NCBI RefSeq assembly: GCF_030936135.1
Contig: NC_082613.1
Coordinates: 3,348,001 to 3,412,000 of the forward strand
Reading direction: 5' to 3'
Length of the DNA: 64,000 bases
Source of the DNA: Gavia stellata
Taxonomy: Eukaryota > Chordata > Aves > Gaviiformes > Gaviidae
Positions 38,101 to 52,288 of the stretch are shown one piece after another. Each line of letters opens with the position of its first letter. Position 1 is the stretch's first letter. The notes beneath the pieces were generated by a model that saw only the letters and a list, made by a program, of their open reading frames with translations, searched no databases and was not told the origin of the DNA. The translations under genes and the position numbers were made by a program.

Positions 38101-40679
38101 TTAGGAGCCTTGGAGAATCAAGGACCCAGAAGATACACTACTTTGGCACCTGATTTACCTATTTTGAGTGATCTGCTGAACTCTGAGGACAGAGGCCTTT
38201 TTCCACAAAAAAAGGTAAAGCTGGAGCACAGCCATCAGAAATTAGTCTTTTCTGACTTAAAATGATTAATCATCTGTTAAGAAACACTAAAAACCCACAA
38301 TGCTAGAGATGGAGGAGGGAAGAGAACTCATCCCTACTCTTTCCATGGGCTGTCTCTAGTTTTTGCCTGGCTGCTGAAATTGGCTCACCAGAACATTCAG
38401 TGAGGAAGAACTGAGAGAAGGGGTGAACACAAAGTAAGTATTATATTTACGGGCTTTGCATCTTCAAGATAGCAACCTTTTCTAGTGTTTGGTGAGGGGA
38501 AGGGTGGGTGAGAGAGCAGCAGTGACACCCCAGATCTGGGGAGACTGTCTCTGTGCAGCACAAAGATGAGGCCTTAGAGCCTATCACAAATAGTAGTTTT
38601 ATGGGTCGTGCCTGAAGACCCTTGTGTGGGACACTACAAATCTAATTAAGGCCAATTTGTAGACAACCAAAGTTTAAAAAAGAATAATTAGGGAAACCCA
38701 AAGGATAAACAAATAAACACTTATTGGCTGCAGAGGAAAGTCTCAGTGTACCAACTGCGTAATAGCGGAAAAGGTTTTGGAAAGCAGTGGAAAAAGGTTT
38801 TAAGGAGAGCAGTGTTGAGGGATTTGTAGATATCTCAGCATAAGCTTCTCTGGTGTTTAAGATGGAGAGATAGATAAGGTGCTTATTAGACTGTTTTAGA
38901 AGCTGATTGATAGTCATTAATCTCTGCTAGGATTTCTCAGCAGTGTTTTCAGTTCAAACCAGGTAGAAACTATCATCATGTTATACGAGAGGAGGCTTAA
39001 ACTGAAATAAAACTTGCATTCTATAGATCACCAAAAAAACTCCTTCTGTTTGTGGCCAGGACGATGCAGATTCAGACCAGTAACCCAGGAGTAAATGTCC
39101 CAAATTAAGGGAAATTAGGCTGTAACAGGAAAAGAATTAGGAAGGGAAGGGAACGAGGCAAGGAAAGAACTGAGGTGCTGATGGTACCATTTAAGTGAGG
39201 GTGACACAGGTGTCAGCAAAGGTAGATACTCTAACTTGGGCTTAAACACAAAGATGTAAGGTTTTTTTGTAGGTTGGAAGTGTAATGTGCTTTAGATGGT
39301 ATTCACTGGGTGTGCAAAGTGAATCGGTATTACGTTAAGATGGTGTAAGCCTCTTACCAAATGTGTGTAAGAGGAATTTAATACCCATTTCACTGCTGAG
39401 TCCCCTGTTGCTGGTGTGCAATTCCTTGTTTTGCATGTTCCCTTTCCCTTGGTGTGTAATTCCTGGGTTTGAGCACTCCCTAAATGCTAAATTTGCCATT
39501 AACAACATGTTATTAGCTTTTCCCAGGGCATAAATCACAGTGCAGCTTGATCTACCAAATCATAAGGTATTTCCCCTCCCCTTGCTTTTTGTTTATTGTA
39601 GCTCTGTAGCTGCAGAACAAAAATTAAACTTCTGCTTGCCTTTAACCATGGTGTCTTGTACTTTTGCACAGGGATCTGTTGGTTCTTTTACCTCTTGGTG
39701 TTCCTGTGTGAAGTAAGTATTAATACTGCCCAGTTTTACAGGTGGAAAAAGAGGCTCACTATTCTATCAGGCAAAAAGCTAATAGTAGCTTTCCCAACAT
39801 TATCCTGAGTTTTTACCACCAGTAGTCTCATATATGGAATGTAGACTTCTGAAAGATGTAATCAGATTACTTGACAGAATCCTGTAATTCCACAGAATTA
39901 ATGCTGAGTATGTTTTTACGTTTCCTCATGTTTTCATTACTTAATCTCTTAGTAAACACTGCACCTGTCTAGAATCCAACTGGAATTAATGTTATCAACC
40001 CATGAGGAAAAATGTGCAGAATCAGGGTCAATCAAAGAGCCAAACCTCACAGCTCCAGCTGCCTGAAAGGCTCCTCAGATGTCCAGGTCAGGGGTGTTTG
40101 CACAGCCTCACGGGTCCTCCTGTAAACCTTGGGGCCCCTCAGTGATTGTGAGATGTAGGGGTTTCTGGGTGCTAATATCACAAATCCTGACAGTAGGAAC
40201 AAAACATGTAAATGGGTGTTAACTCTCTGTAATTGTTTATAGCAGCTTGGATCCTGGAGAGTTTTTTGAGTAGCCTAACCATTTTAAAGGGTGTTTACTG
40301 GGAAGCCTCCATGCGGTGGATGAGGTGATCCAGTGAACAGTTCCCTTCCACAGCACTCCATAGCCTGCACCCAGGGGAAAGCATTATTGCAGCAATTGCT
40401 ATTTGGTTTTCCTAAACCAGATGGAATAGAATAGGAAAAACAAAACAACCCCAATGGAATGAGCACAGGTGCAGAGCATAGCTGGTGTGAGCAGTTGGGA
40501 CTGCAAGCAGCAGATGAGCTCCTCTGCCATGTTAATCCTATGACAAAGCCATACTTGTCCTGTGAGACAAGTCACTAAGCAAAAAGGTATTTAGCACTGC
40601 TACTGTGCAGTTTTGCTTTGGCACTTGCAACCTCACGAATAACGAATAAAACCGCAGTTCCTGTGAGGTAAGATCGCCC
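35101..40679. other. DNA between the GID8 and DIDO1 CpG islands
   Basis: AT-rich with no exon chain or mobile element I can name. If DIDO1 also starts from the GID8 island, as the human gene spacing would suggest, part of this is a DIDO1 intron. Confidence 0.5.
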
Positions 40680-41099
40680 CGTATCGGGAGCAGGGGTTGT
40701 TGATCCCGCAGAACTCGCCTGCAGAGGCAGCCCTGAGGTGACCAGGGCGCCCGCCTCCGGTTTTCCTCAGTGGCCGCAGGACGGCAGCGTGCGGCGGCCT
40801 AGAGCCGACGGGACGGGGACTCCGCGGGCAGCCGCGCCGCTACGGCTGCGTGGGGAACGGCTCAGCCTCCCCTCCAGCTGGAAGGAGACGGGGAAGCGCG
40901 GCCCCGGCTGCGGGCAGAGGGGACGGCCCTGCGCCGCGGCTTTCCCGCCCAGCGCCCGGCTGTGAGGGAGCACGCGCCGCCTGGCCGGGAGGCGGAGGCA
41001 ACGCCAGCCGAAGTCCTCCGGGGCCGTGCGCAAAAGGGCGCGCGGTGGGCGCTCTAGGCTGCGGTTGGCCGCCATGTCCGTCTCTATGGTAGCGGGGGA

Positions 41100-41207
41100 G
41101 GAGCGCCCCCGCCCAGCGCTCTGGAGCCGTTGCGAGGAGGAAATGGCGGCTCGGCTCGGCTGAGACCCGCGGCGGCGGCGGCGAGATCTCCCCACCCCCT
41201 CCCCGCG
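41100..41207 (+). other. DIDO1: DIDO1 untranslated exon 1 (5' end approximate)
   Basis: A strong donor GCG|GTGAGT lies at 41207/41208 in a CpG island on the plus strand, 12.4 kb before the next recognisable exon. The exon holds a YY1/TISU-like AAATGGCGGC at 41141-41150 whose ATG opens a 6-codon uORF ending TGA at 41163. The start is inferred and no transcript evidence is available. Confidence 0.55.
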
Positions 41208-41686
41208 GTGAGTGCGGGAGGCAGCCGGGGGAGCACGGCGACGGGAGGAGAAAGGGAGCGGGGCCGCCGCTGCGGCGGAGGGGTCGCGGAAAAGGGGCGG
41301 CCGCCTCCTCCGGCCTGGACGCCTTTGGGCTCGACTAGAAAATGGAGGCGGGCGGGTGGTGCGGGTCAGGGCGGCCGGAGGGAGCCCGGGCGGGGGGCGG
41401 CGCGGCCTGTTTTCAGGGGACCGTCGGTGCGGCTGCAGGGCGCGGGCACGCCGGAGGCCTGGCCCGGTTCCAGAGGAGGTCGGCGACTCAATGCGGGGGC
41501 CCCGGAGGAAGCTAAAAGCCGCCGCCCTATAAGCTCATAACGTGGTTGGGCCGGAGCGGAGAGGACGCCCTCCCCGGGCGGAGCGGGCTAGAAGGCGGGC
41601 TCCTCCATGTTGGGGGGAGAGGAGAGGACGGTTGTGCTCTGAGGCGATCGACGTCATAATCAAGCTGACGCCGGCAAGGTTCTCCG

Positions 41687-41694
41687 TGACGTCA
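41687..41694. promoter_or_regulatory. CRE palindrome TGACGTCA
   Basis: A perfect CREB/ATF palindrome (GTGACGTCACG), with a second near-copy CGACGTCA at 41649-41656, 38 bp away. Both are in the CpG island, about 450 bp past the inferred DIDO1 exon 1 donor. Confidence 0.6.
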
Positions 41695-41731
41695 CGACCG
41701 ACTTTAACCGCCTTTCTCGTTCAGTTTCACC

Positions 41732-41745
41732 GTTGCCATAGTACC
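41732..41745 (+). promoter_or_regulatory. X-box-like RFX site
   Basis: GTTGCCATAGTACC fits the RFX pattern GTNRCC-N2-RGYAAC with one mismatch in the second half. It sits 38 bp after the CRE. CREs and X-boxes often occur together in promoters, but binding is not shown. Confidence 0.4.
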
Positions 41746-44700
41746 GGACGAGGGGTTCTCCGCCGCGGCCCTGACGGGCGGCTGGGCGCGGGGGTAGCGC
41801 CTCCGCCGGGGCGGCGCTCCCCGCCGGTGGGGACTGCAGAAACCCCACCGAAAACCCATTCCGGGGCTGGGGCTCTTCGGAGGGTGGGACTAACACTTAC
41901 CTGCCTGGAGGTGACATTTATTTTCTCTGGGCGGTGGAGGTGATCGCCTTATTGGTGAGTTACACAAGAAAAGTTGAACACTTTCTTGTAGGGGAAAAGA
42001 GGAGGGCTGGAATTTTGAGAGAGTACTAATCGTTGGCTGGCTTTAAATGTTCAGTAAATTCCCTGTCAATAACTCTTCCCCACCCCTTGCACTAATGTAC
42101 TTAAACGCTGTCTCTTGGAGGTGATGGTAGTTTGGAGCTGCTTATTTGGCTTGCAAAAGTAATTCTTTGATGGTGACCAAATTTTGTTTCATACAGTTAA
42201 GTAGTTTTCAGTTTATACCTCCAAGTGATAGATATATTTTAGTAGCGGGTTAAGAAAATCTTACCATTTTAGCTTGTAATTTTTAACTTGGCAATAACGT
42301 TACAATCTTTTTAACCTGTTAACAAAATGTACGTGTGTTACACTCTCCCTGCTGTTTGTATGTTCAGTAATACAAAACAGTGTAACATGCTTTTTTTCTT
42401 GCATGGGCTTCCATGTTTTCCTTCCAGGAACTTCAGGGAGACAAAAAATGCTGATTCCTTTTATTTAACTCAAAAGGATGTATATAGCATTCCTAATTTC
42501 CCTGGTTAAATTTTTTTTCTGCATAATCTGTTTGAGATTTTTTGCAGAAGTAGCTCTTTTGAATACTTAATAATCACAGCCTTGTTTAAGTAAATTCTTT
42601 GGCAGCTGATATTCAGCTATATTTTGCTTTATTTTATGAGAACTTTTTCACTGTTTGCTTTTTTGTCTTTCTGGTTTACACAGTTTTCTTGTAAGTGGTA
42701 ATTTGAATTCGTTTAGCTTCAATTGTATTGTTGCTACTTCTACAAAGAAAATTTACTAGCTGTTTGAGCAATTTAATTGCTGCTCAATGAAAAATGATAA
42801 TGTGTAGTTACTGTACAAGTGTAACATATACTGTGTTAATTGTAATAGATATTTTGGGTTCTGCTCCACTTCTACGTATAACAGCTGCTTGTTACCATTC
42901 TTTGACATTTGGAACTTTCTATAGGAATAAATATAGAAGTACACTCGAAATAGCTGTTCAGTTAGGCCTTAAATTTTTTTCCCTTGATGGTTCCAGAAAC
43001 ATATTGCACATAAAGGTTTTTTAATGCACTTTGGTGGAAGAATAAGGGCTCATGTTAGCCTTCAGCCTACTTTGAGACCGCATGACTCCAGTGATTTGCA
43101 AATCGAATAATTGTTGATTTCAAGACTAGCTTTTAAATAACGTTTTTTTCCAAAGTTTCTGTGTTTTGGGTTTTTTTAAAGGATATTTTAGTTGATTTCT
43201 ATTGGTATGCAATTTTGCTCTCCTGCAAATGTGTGTACACTGTGAAACATTTATAGACATAAAAACTGTTCAAATATAAAATAATATATATTAATTCACA
43301 CAGTGCTTCAGAGAGTGCTTTTCATATAACTAAGAGATGTCTTTCGATTAAAAAAAAAAAAAACAACCCTGAAACTCCCCAAAGCAATGCTAATAGAATT
43401 GTATGAGTCCAGAATAGTAAATAAAATTGGATAAATATTTTTCAGTGTCTAGTGGACTCATCAAAAGGCAGTGTTTGTTCTGCTTAATCCTGCATCTCTA
43501 CTAAGATTTTCTGGCAGTAGATTATGTTATTTGTTTCTGGCTTAAGGTAGTAATTGTCTTTATACTTGTAACTTAGAACAGTGGGATTTTAGTTCTGTAC
43601 AGCCTCAAACTTCAGCTAGAAATATTAAGTGGCAAGAGGAAAGGCAAGGATTATAGGGGTTAGGCTGAGAGTTTTTAAAATTTAACTGATAAAATAGAAA
43701 AAGAAGGGACTGTACTCAGCAAGAGTAAGATTAGATGTTTTTTAGTTGACAGAAGTCATGGTGTCTGTCTGCACTAGTTTTATTCTCTGGTGCACTTTTT
43801 CTGCCTAGTGTCTCTTGTAGTGCTGCAACTAGTAGAACAGCAGCAGAAGATTTAAGGAGAGGATTTAGTATAAGTAAGATTTATCTAATTAATGCAAGAA
43901 CTGGTTGCTTTTTTTGTGTGCTGTCAAGACTCTCCCCTCACTAGGGGAATCTTTAGTCCACTGTCTTTAACACTTTAAGGGTTGTATTACTACTAACTTT
44001 TTACCTAATACGGCTTCTGAAATAAGTGAATACTTCGCAGTTATTAATGGTGGTAGTCTTAAGAGCATTGATAGACTTTAAGGTTAAGAAAAATCTTGAA
44101 TTTCCAGTTAGGGAGCTAAGACACAAAGATTAAATGTGCATTATGTGTGTTCCCACGGTAAACCCTAATCAAAATTGGGGACTGAACTGTGTTTACTGCT
44201 TTTTAATAAATAACATAATCAGTATGCTGTAATTACTGTGTTTCACTAAATTCTGAAGGAGAAATTAATTTGTTTTACTTCATTTAATGAAGCCTTTTTG
44301 ATGGAATAAGAATGAAAATTATAACTTGTTTCAGATGTTACATTTTAGCTCACTTTTTACAAATGAAATGATGGGGGGAAAAGTGTAAAAACACAGGATT
44401 TTTTTTTTTTTTCTTCAACAGCTGTGCTGATAGGGTCAGGATTTATAATCCTGCAGTTGTTTTGAGTCCATTTCTGTATACACAGTTCTACTGAAAACAA
44501 TAACTACACATGCCAGAGGATACAGATAGTTTAATTATAATGTAAAACTAACATTTTATCTATGTAGTATTTTGGGATGTGTATCTAGTAACTGTAATAA
44601 TGCCAACTTGACAAAAAGCCCGTACAGCTTTACTAGTTTGTGTAAAACTGTCTGAGAAGAGGCAATTTTAAGTAGTGTAAATATTCAAGCTGAAATTTGA

Positions 44701-47700
44701 CAGTTGTAGAATTGTAATTTTGTGTATTTAAAAATAAACAAGCTGTGGGATGTTGAAGAGGTAAACTGTAAGGTTCTCAGACTTAGCCCGAATAACTGTT
44801 GCTGTTCAGTTAACAGCCCAGTGTTCCTCCCAGCCATGACAGAGAACTGATTTCTTTGGTACTTAAGCCAAGGAATGCCAGATTGTGTGAATCACCTTTC
44901 CAAAGCACATTTTCAGCAACTGCACAGAAAACAATGCATCTTCAGTGCTGCTGAAGAGGTCAAGTTCAGTAGCAGAAATTGAACAGTAGGCAAATAAGTA
45001 GTATGTATTTGTAAAATATTTTCATTCAAGGTAATGGAAAAGGAATGGTAAAGATACTGTATATTGAGTAATACCAAATAACAAAGTTTGTACTTGGTAT
45101 TTCTGTTGCCTAAACTTAGGACCATGGCTTGTAAAATTGGCATGTACTGGGACCTTTAGAAGGTTTCTTGTACAGAGATGGTTATGTTTGGTTTTTTAAT
45201 CTAAGCTTTTGACCACAGAAAGCTGCCTTTTTTTTTCTTACTCTGTATAAAAGGGAAAAAGAAAAAAGCAGAGCTATCTACACTGCTTGTGATTCTGCCT
45301 ACAACTTTTCTTAATGAGCAAGATATATTTGCTATCTCATTTTTGCTCATACTGTTCAGACCATGAGAGCAGAAGTAAACCTGACCAAAAAATTAATTTG
45401 TATTTTGTTGTCTTTGGGTAGATTTTCATTGTTAGGGTAGATACAGGATAAGCTTACTCAGAATAATGTGAATAAAGGCTTCAGAAAGTATTACAAGAGT
45501 AGTAAAAAAGCCAAATGTCAGTCTGTTAGTAAGCCAGTAGAGTGTATCTGCCTGATCTTTTAAGCACCAATGAAGCTCTGGACTAGAAAATACCAATGCC
45601 ACGTACATAATACTTTTTTTTCCTCTTAAAGTTACTTAATGTTTCCTCAAATGCAGAAAACATTAAACTGAATATGAATTTTGTTTATCAGACAAAATTA
45701 CGGGCCTACAGTTTGGAGGATGTGCATAGTGTAAGTGCCTTATGTTAAGGTTTGACCTTTACTAAAGTTCCGTCAGTACAGTGGTCAGTTACAGTTCTTT
45801 CCCCAGCTACTAACAGACAGAGCTGTGCTGGCAGAAGCTCTGACATCTACACCAGTATCTTAGAATTTTTTGCTAACGTAGCTTTTTTCATTCAAGGAAT
45901 TTGAGTGAACTTTCAAAGTCTTGCTTCCTCCTGAGATAAACTGCCTCCCTACTTGCAAGGGCCTGTACTAGTGTGTTGACAGAGCGTTCTTACTATGTGT
46001 GCAGCCACACTGATAAAACTGCTGCACCAGGATGGTTCACATGTGCTACCCCACCCTGCAAACAGAACGACTCATACAGGTAAAAGTACAGTTTTGCAGG
46101 TGTAATTGCACCAGTATGAGGCACTTATGCTGGCACGGCTCTGTTGATTAGGGATTGTACCCCTTAATGTACCTGACCTGTGCAATTGTGACAGTGAGTA
46201 TCTGTAGTGTAGATACGATCATAGTCTTGTTTGTTATTAAATAAAATTTTCGTGTTTGCCAGATTTCTGGTAGGCCTGCTGCTAAAGTGCCTTGAATGTT
46301 TCTATGAGAAATTGATATTTAGCTGTGGGAACTTCACTCTGGTTCAAAGAAGCACTTTTTGCTACTTACCCAGAATAAAACATGCTTGTAATACTTGGTG
46401 CTATTCTCATTCTGCTGCACTACCTACTGAGTGGTCTATCCCTTCTTTCCTTTTTCTCTGACTGTTCTGATCCTGTATGATGCAATCTGAAATAAGATTT
46501 TTTCCTAAATGTTTTGCTTGGGGAGATGATTTTCTAGTCTGAAAGACATCAAAATAAACTTCAGTGTGTGTGTATATTTTGTTTTGCATAAACCAGGGAG
46601 CTACTTTATGTGGTTTTGCTTGGAGTAGTTATGTCATACTGTGAAGTTGCTCAGTGTCTTTTCTGTCTAACTGCTACTGTGCACTAGTCTGCTCTGTGTG
46701 TGTGGTGGTGTGATCTATGCACACACATTAAATTCAACACTTCCAGGAGGTCCCACATTCACTGCAAACGTGCAGGATCGCTGTCCTGTGTGTGCGCAGT
46801 TTTCCATCATGTGAGGCAGTAGCCTTCTTATGAGGCTTCCATAAGGTAAGTGAGTAGCCTGACAGAAATCATGGAAAGGGTGATGGTGCATATATTAGTT
46901 TCAGACATACAGTTGAGAGGGTTTATAATAATGGGTGACTAAATAGACATTTTAATTTGGAAAGGTTCGTTTCTTTATTATTACAAGCACAGAGACCAAG
47001 TGAATGTATTTATTGTTTTTAAGGGAGGCTATTTCTTTTACTTTTTGGAATGAATACATTTGCTTAGTTATTTTAAAAAGTAAGCTGTCAAATTGGTCAG
47101 CTATAAAGTTTATTGTCAATGTAGAATATTTCTTCAATACCTTTCTCAAGTGGAAAGAAGTGATCTTGTGAAATTTATAAATGTCTTGAGTCTCATTTTT
47201 CATGAGGGAAAAATCTCGAAGAAAATGGAACTCTTGTTTCTGCATCTTTGGAAATTAAAAAAAAGTAGTTAATATTTGCATTTTAAATCTCATTAGGTGA
47301 TTGGCATGAGCACTGCATATTGGTAGTACTTGGTATTATGTAAATGTGCACTTAATGGGCTCTCCTGTACCAAGAAAGGACAAGTGTTTTGCACCATACC
47401 ATGGACATTTTAAATAATTTTTCAACACGAAACAAAAAAAAAAGCTGCATTCAAAATTAGAAAGTCTGCATACCACAAAACTTCATTGAAATGGTCTATC
47501 TGAGTTTCCAGGGGTGTCTGATGGTAGAAAGGTGGTAGTGACAGACACTGCTGGATTATTCGTGATACTACATCATGACACCACAAGGTCTTACAGTACC
47601 TTCAAAGATTTCTTGATAAAATGTCAGTGAGATTGAGGAAGGCATTCTCAACAGAGGTGCAGAAGCCTCTGAATTAATTTTTTTTTTTTTTCTTTTCCCC

Positions 47701-48287
47701 TGGGAGATCTGATGACATTGGTGTGCTAAAGTGTCCCTGGGGAGCTTTTCCCTCACATTGGAGACTGCTGTGGTGTGGGTACCAACAAAACGCTTTCTTT
47801 CCACTATCTTCAAAGGGTGCAGATTCTCTGTCCTCTGGTGCAACCGTTTCTATCCTTGGGCAGCCTGATCTCCCATGCTAGTCAAGTCAGTTCTTTTCCA
47901 TTACTTTTGGTAGGAACTTAGATGGGGTACTACCCAATACTGAAAAATGAGGCTTTAGAAGTACTAGAACCTGTCTTTGTAAAGGGAGATGGGGAAGTGA
48001 GGGAAGCAGCAGCAGGTCTGAGTGAAGGGCGTGATGCGAGACTGTACTGTAAATGTCAGTGGTGCCATCCCTGATGAGTTAGTATCCTGTTGTGTTATGT
48101 GCATCTGGGGTTGAAATACTGTTCTAATACTAAAAGCTACCTTAAAACTAGATAATGGTGATACTTTGTCCTAATTTGGCTATATAGCACTGTTCATACT
48201 TGCCTAAAATTATTACTGCTTCATGCAGTATTTAGAAGAGTATGCATTTCTTAAATTGGGATGGGGTATTTCTGAGGAACATGGCTG

Positions 48288-48328
48288 TATTACTGAATAA
48301 TGTATTACTGAATAATGTATTACTGAAT
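48288..48328. repeat. 15-bp tandem repeat, about 2.7 copies
   Basis: TATTACTGAATAATG is repeated from 48288 in DIDO1 intron 1, with the last copy incomplete. Confidence 0.8.
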
Positions 48329-51300
48329 CTACGTTGCGCAAATTTAAAAGCTTGTTAATGTGTTAATTTTTTAAATGGAATAATGTATTGATTCTAGAAT
48401 AGGAGGGAATTAACTGCCACTTTGAAGTTGTTAGTATTGTGGGTACATGAGGTGGGAGGTTTGTTTATAATCTTGAAATTAATTTAGTGTGTTTAATGAT
48501 AGCCAGCAAAGCATTTACAGATAAGTGTTACAGTTTTAGTAGCATTATTTCTCTTTGTTTTTATTCTTCTAGGTCTAACTATAAGCATTGACATACTGCA
48601 GTTTTTATGCAAATTTTATTTTTAACATGATCTTTCAAATGTAAACTTCTTCTGGCATAAAATCTTTGTATTCACCAGGGATGTCTGGACTTTTGACCTT
48701 GAACTGCATCTTGTCTATAGCAGTCAAGTAGTGAGATAGTAAATTACTTGAGGTGCAGGGGAGGAGTTCAGGGTCACAACAATTTTCTTACATCTCCCCA
48801 TATCTAGACTTGAACCTTACGACTGCTGCATCTCTCACTCTTCAACTCTCATTGCTTCCCTTTTGTCACAACATTCCCATTTCACATATTTTTGAAAGGC
48901 GTTTTCCTCCTTTCTGAAGGAAGATACCTAAATCAGTAAGCAGTGGATACGTTTTACATGAAAATAAAGGATCATATACTAGTTGTGGGAAAAACTGGAG
49001 CACTGTACCATCAGAGCATTTTTTGCATGGATATGACTATTCTATCAGGTCTGTGCATGGTGATGTGCACCTACAAATGTCAGGAATTCTCTCTGCCAGC
49101 CTTAAGATAGGCTTGGACCAAGCGGATTCTCCTCACAGGACTGGTGGAACATTTAAGTTTCATCATCTGATTTTCTGTTGCTTGTCATGTAAGTAGTCTG
49201 CTCTTGCATCTTTGGACGAGCAGATGGAGGGAGCCGCACTACAGCCCTGTGTGTACATGGGTTTTTCCAGTGCTAGTGCAGAACCTGTTTTGAGCTGTTC
49301 TTAGGGGTCAGTGGATTGTACCTTTTGTCCCTGGTCTGAATGGAACTGCTCATTTATGTACGAAGTAGGTTTTGCCCTACTGACTTCCTTTGGGCTGCTT
49401 TTGTAATGCTTGTTGATGCAAGGGCTTAATTTTGCTGCTGCTTAGTAGAAAGAGTGCAGGTTGACAAACAGGGATTCAAAGTAATTTTCAATGGGATCAG
49501 TCTTCTGAGTGGGAGCAGCATCAACTAAGCCATACCAACATTTCTTTTATTTGCATCAGAAATTATGTCCTTATATGAGTTCTCAGACAATATTTTTTTT
49601 CTCACGTGATACTAATATATTTGCTGATTAGGATTTTTTTAACACTTAAAGGAAGCATAGGCCAAGCCCACTGCCTCCTTTATAGGAAATAAAATGAGCA
49701 AAGAGTGTCAGTTGTGATTGGAATCACTGCTACATCATTCTGGAAAGGATGCTTTCTGTCCTGTTCATAACATCCTGCAGTTTTTTTGATATTTAAGAAA
49801 CCTATACTGGATATTTTGGTTCTGACCAAATACCTTGCATGTCAAGCCTTTTTGATTTTGAAGAAACTCATAGAAATACGTAACTAAAGGCCAGTTACAA
49901 GTCATTCTAACTGAAGCTAGTATCTTAAATACTGGCATAGACTGGATTTGTGTCAGGATGTGGAGGTGAAACTGGTCACTGATGAATGACACCTGCTTTT
50001 AAAAGCTAGAAGGTATAAGACTCTTTGCTTTGAATTTCTTTGCAGGTGCAAACAGTCTTTTGTCTTCTCACTAACCCTAGTTTTCAGAAAGTTGCTGAAC
50101 CTCATATTGGCCGTTGTGGTGGTTTGAGATTTCTGACCTGTCCTTGGCCCTGGCCATTGAATTTCCATAATGTATCAAAAACATTAACTGGAACTTCAAT
50201 ATGAAGACTTTAAAAAAAAAAAAAAAAGTACCTTTGTTTCTGTGTCACAGTCAAAGTAAATCTATGTTGGGTAACAGGTCACACTGAAACAATTGCAGAT
50301 ACTAGGGTCTATCACAAGTCTTAAATATGAGGTGAACCTTGCTTTCTTGAATGCTTGTGTCGGGGTGAGTATGTGTGAGATCTTTCAAAATCAGACCATC
50401 CTTCTGTAGACTTCTTAGGGTGAGTAGGGAATTGGAGAACTAATGGGTGCCAGATATTAATGACTTGGACTAAAGTATTCATGCAGGGTGCTTGTATAAC
50501 CTCTAAATAATGAGATAACAGAATTTGTGCAGATTACAGCAAATTGGCTGAGTATTGAAGAGTGCTGACATCCAGAAACATGAAATAAGGTGCAGCATAT
50601 TTTGTCATCCAGCTGTTGACAATGAGGATTAACATTAATGAGAGGATAAAGATCACTAGTCTTTCATACAGATTCCTCAAAAAACTAAATAAAATAGCTA
50701 GAAATCTGAAACTGAGGAATTTACCCTGATCTCTGACATAGATTTTTTTTTTTTTCCTACACAAGTCCTCAGATAAAGGAGCAATTAAGTTATTTCTTTT
50801 GGTTGTATTTAGTTCATGTTAAAGGTTTTATTACTAAGATGTCTTTCAAGATCCTTTTTTAGAGTGAAGTCTTTTCTTGAGGTTTTGTCTGAATGTGAGA
50901 GGGATAATACAATTACAGAAAAGTGGAGTGAGATTACAAGCTTTCCCTTTTTTTTTATTGATTAATAAAGGCATGTTGGAGGATGGATTTTTAATGTGTA
51001 TTGCGTGTTTGTGAACAAGTGGTATTGCAGTAACAGGGTTTGGAATTTGGGAATGTATCTTCTCTCTCTTGTCAGATTGGCTGCTCTGGAATTTCTTCAA
51101 GCCGTTTGTACTGAAAAACACATGGGTTTGCAGTAGTCAGAGAATCCCCAGGGATGCTGAATGTGAGTGATGGCTTCTGTAGTCTTAGAGAGTGGGCAGC
51201 CCTATATTTCTGGGTTTGTCGCTGCTTGATAATAATTGACCAAATTGAAATTAAAAGCTTGTGACAGTTTTGTGATATTTCTAGGGTAGGATACTTTTGT

Positions 51301-52288
51301 GCTTTGATTGCTTCTGGAATTTAGGTCCAGGATGAATTCAAGTGCCTAACTCGTTTTGGGGAAACTGGAATGTTTTACCTGCCAACTAATGGGTGAGGAA
51401 AAGCCTGAATAAATGTTTTCTTGGCTGAATATCCTTTCTCAAGATATTATGCATCAGCTTTATGCTCCACTTCTAGATAAGTGACTGTTCTGTTTCACTG
51501 GAATGCTCACGTTATTACAGTTTGCAAGCTTAAAACAGTCTTGACTTAGGGACAGTTAATGAAGTCCTGCTGGCTGAGATCTGATGAGCGCTTGCAGCAT
51601 GGATGATGTTGTGGCACATGTTGAATGAGATAGCAGCAAGGTGCTACACCAGCTTAGCCTGCTTAAGGGGATCTTGTTCTCCATCCCTGTTCTTGCACAT
51701 CTTTACACTGGTTCTGGTGTTCGTTTTTCTTAATCCTTTTGGATCACTCTTTGGCGGGTTCATTTTCTGCTGGATTCATAAGCTCAGTGTTTACTAAGGA
51801 GTTGGGTGACTATTTCTTTGGCACAGGTATGTGGGTGGATGTGGCATAGACCATGTAACTGAGCATGGGAGAAGGGAGCAGGACAGTAGCAGCCCACGTA
51901 GTGTTAGAATTGTACTTTGTTCTTCCTAGTCCATAAACATGGATTTAATAAGCACTGTGAATCCTTTGTTTAATGAGGACCTGCTGTGTGTGTTGTGTAA
52001 CCATTTAAATCAGCCCAGGGTTTATATTGGCAAAGCTTACTTCATCTGTGAAGGGGAAGATTTTTCCTTTAAGAAACTCTTGATTTGTTTTTCTAACTTT
52101 ATTTATACTCACTCTTAAAATTTACACACTTTCACAGTGGAGATTGCTTATCACAGAAGTTGTTAACCTAAGCAAAACTAGAGGACTTTTTGAATAAGCA
52201 ACAGTATATATGTTTATTATTAGCATTATTTTGCCTTTCTGTCCCATCATTTATAGATACTCTTGCCTTAAACTTTTCAAAGGTACAT

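Larger units (their letters stand above)
40680..41850. promoter_or_regulatory. CpG-island promoter, DIDO1 side
   Basis: CpG-dense and GC-rich stretch flanked by AT-rich DNA. It contains the presumed DIDO1 exon 1, a YY1-type site, a reverse copy of the ACCATAGAG motif (41082-41091), a full CRE palindrome and an X-box-like site in the first part of the intron. Confidence 0.75.
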
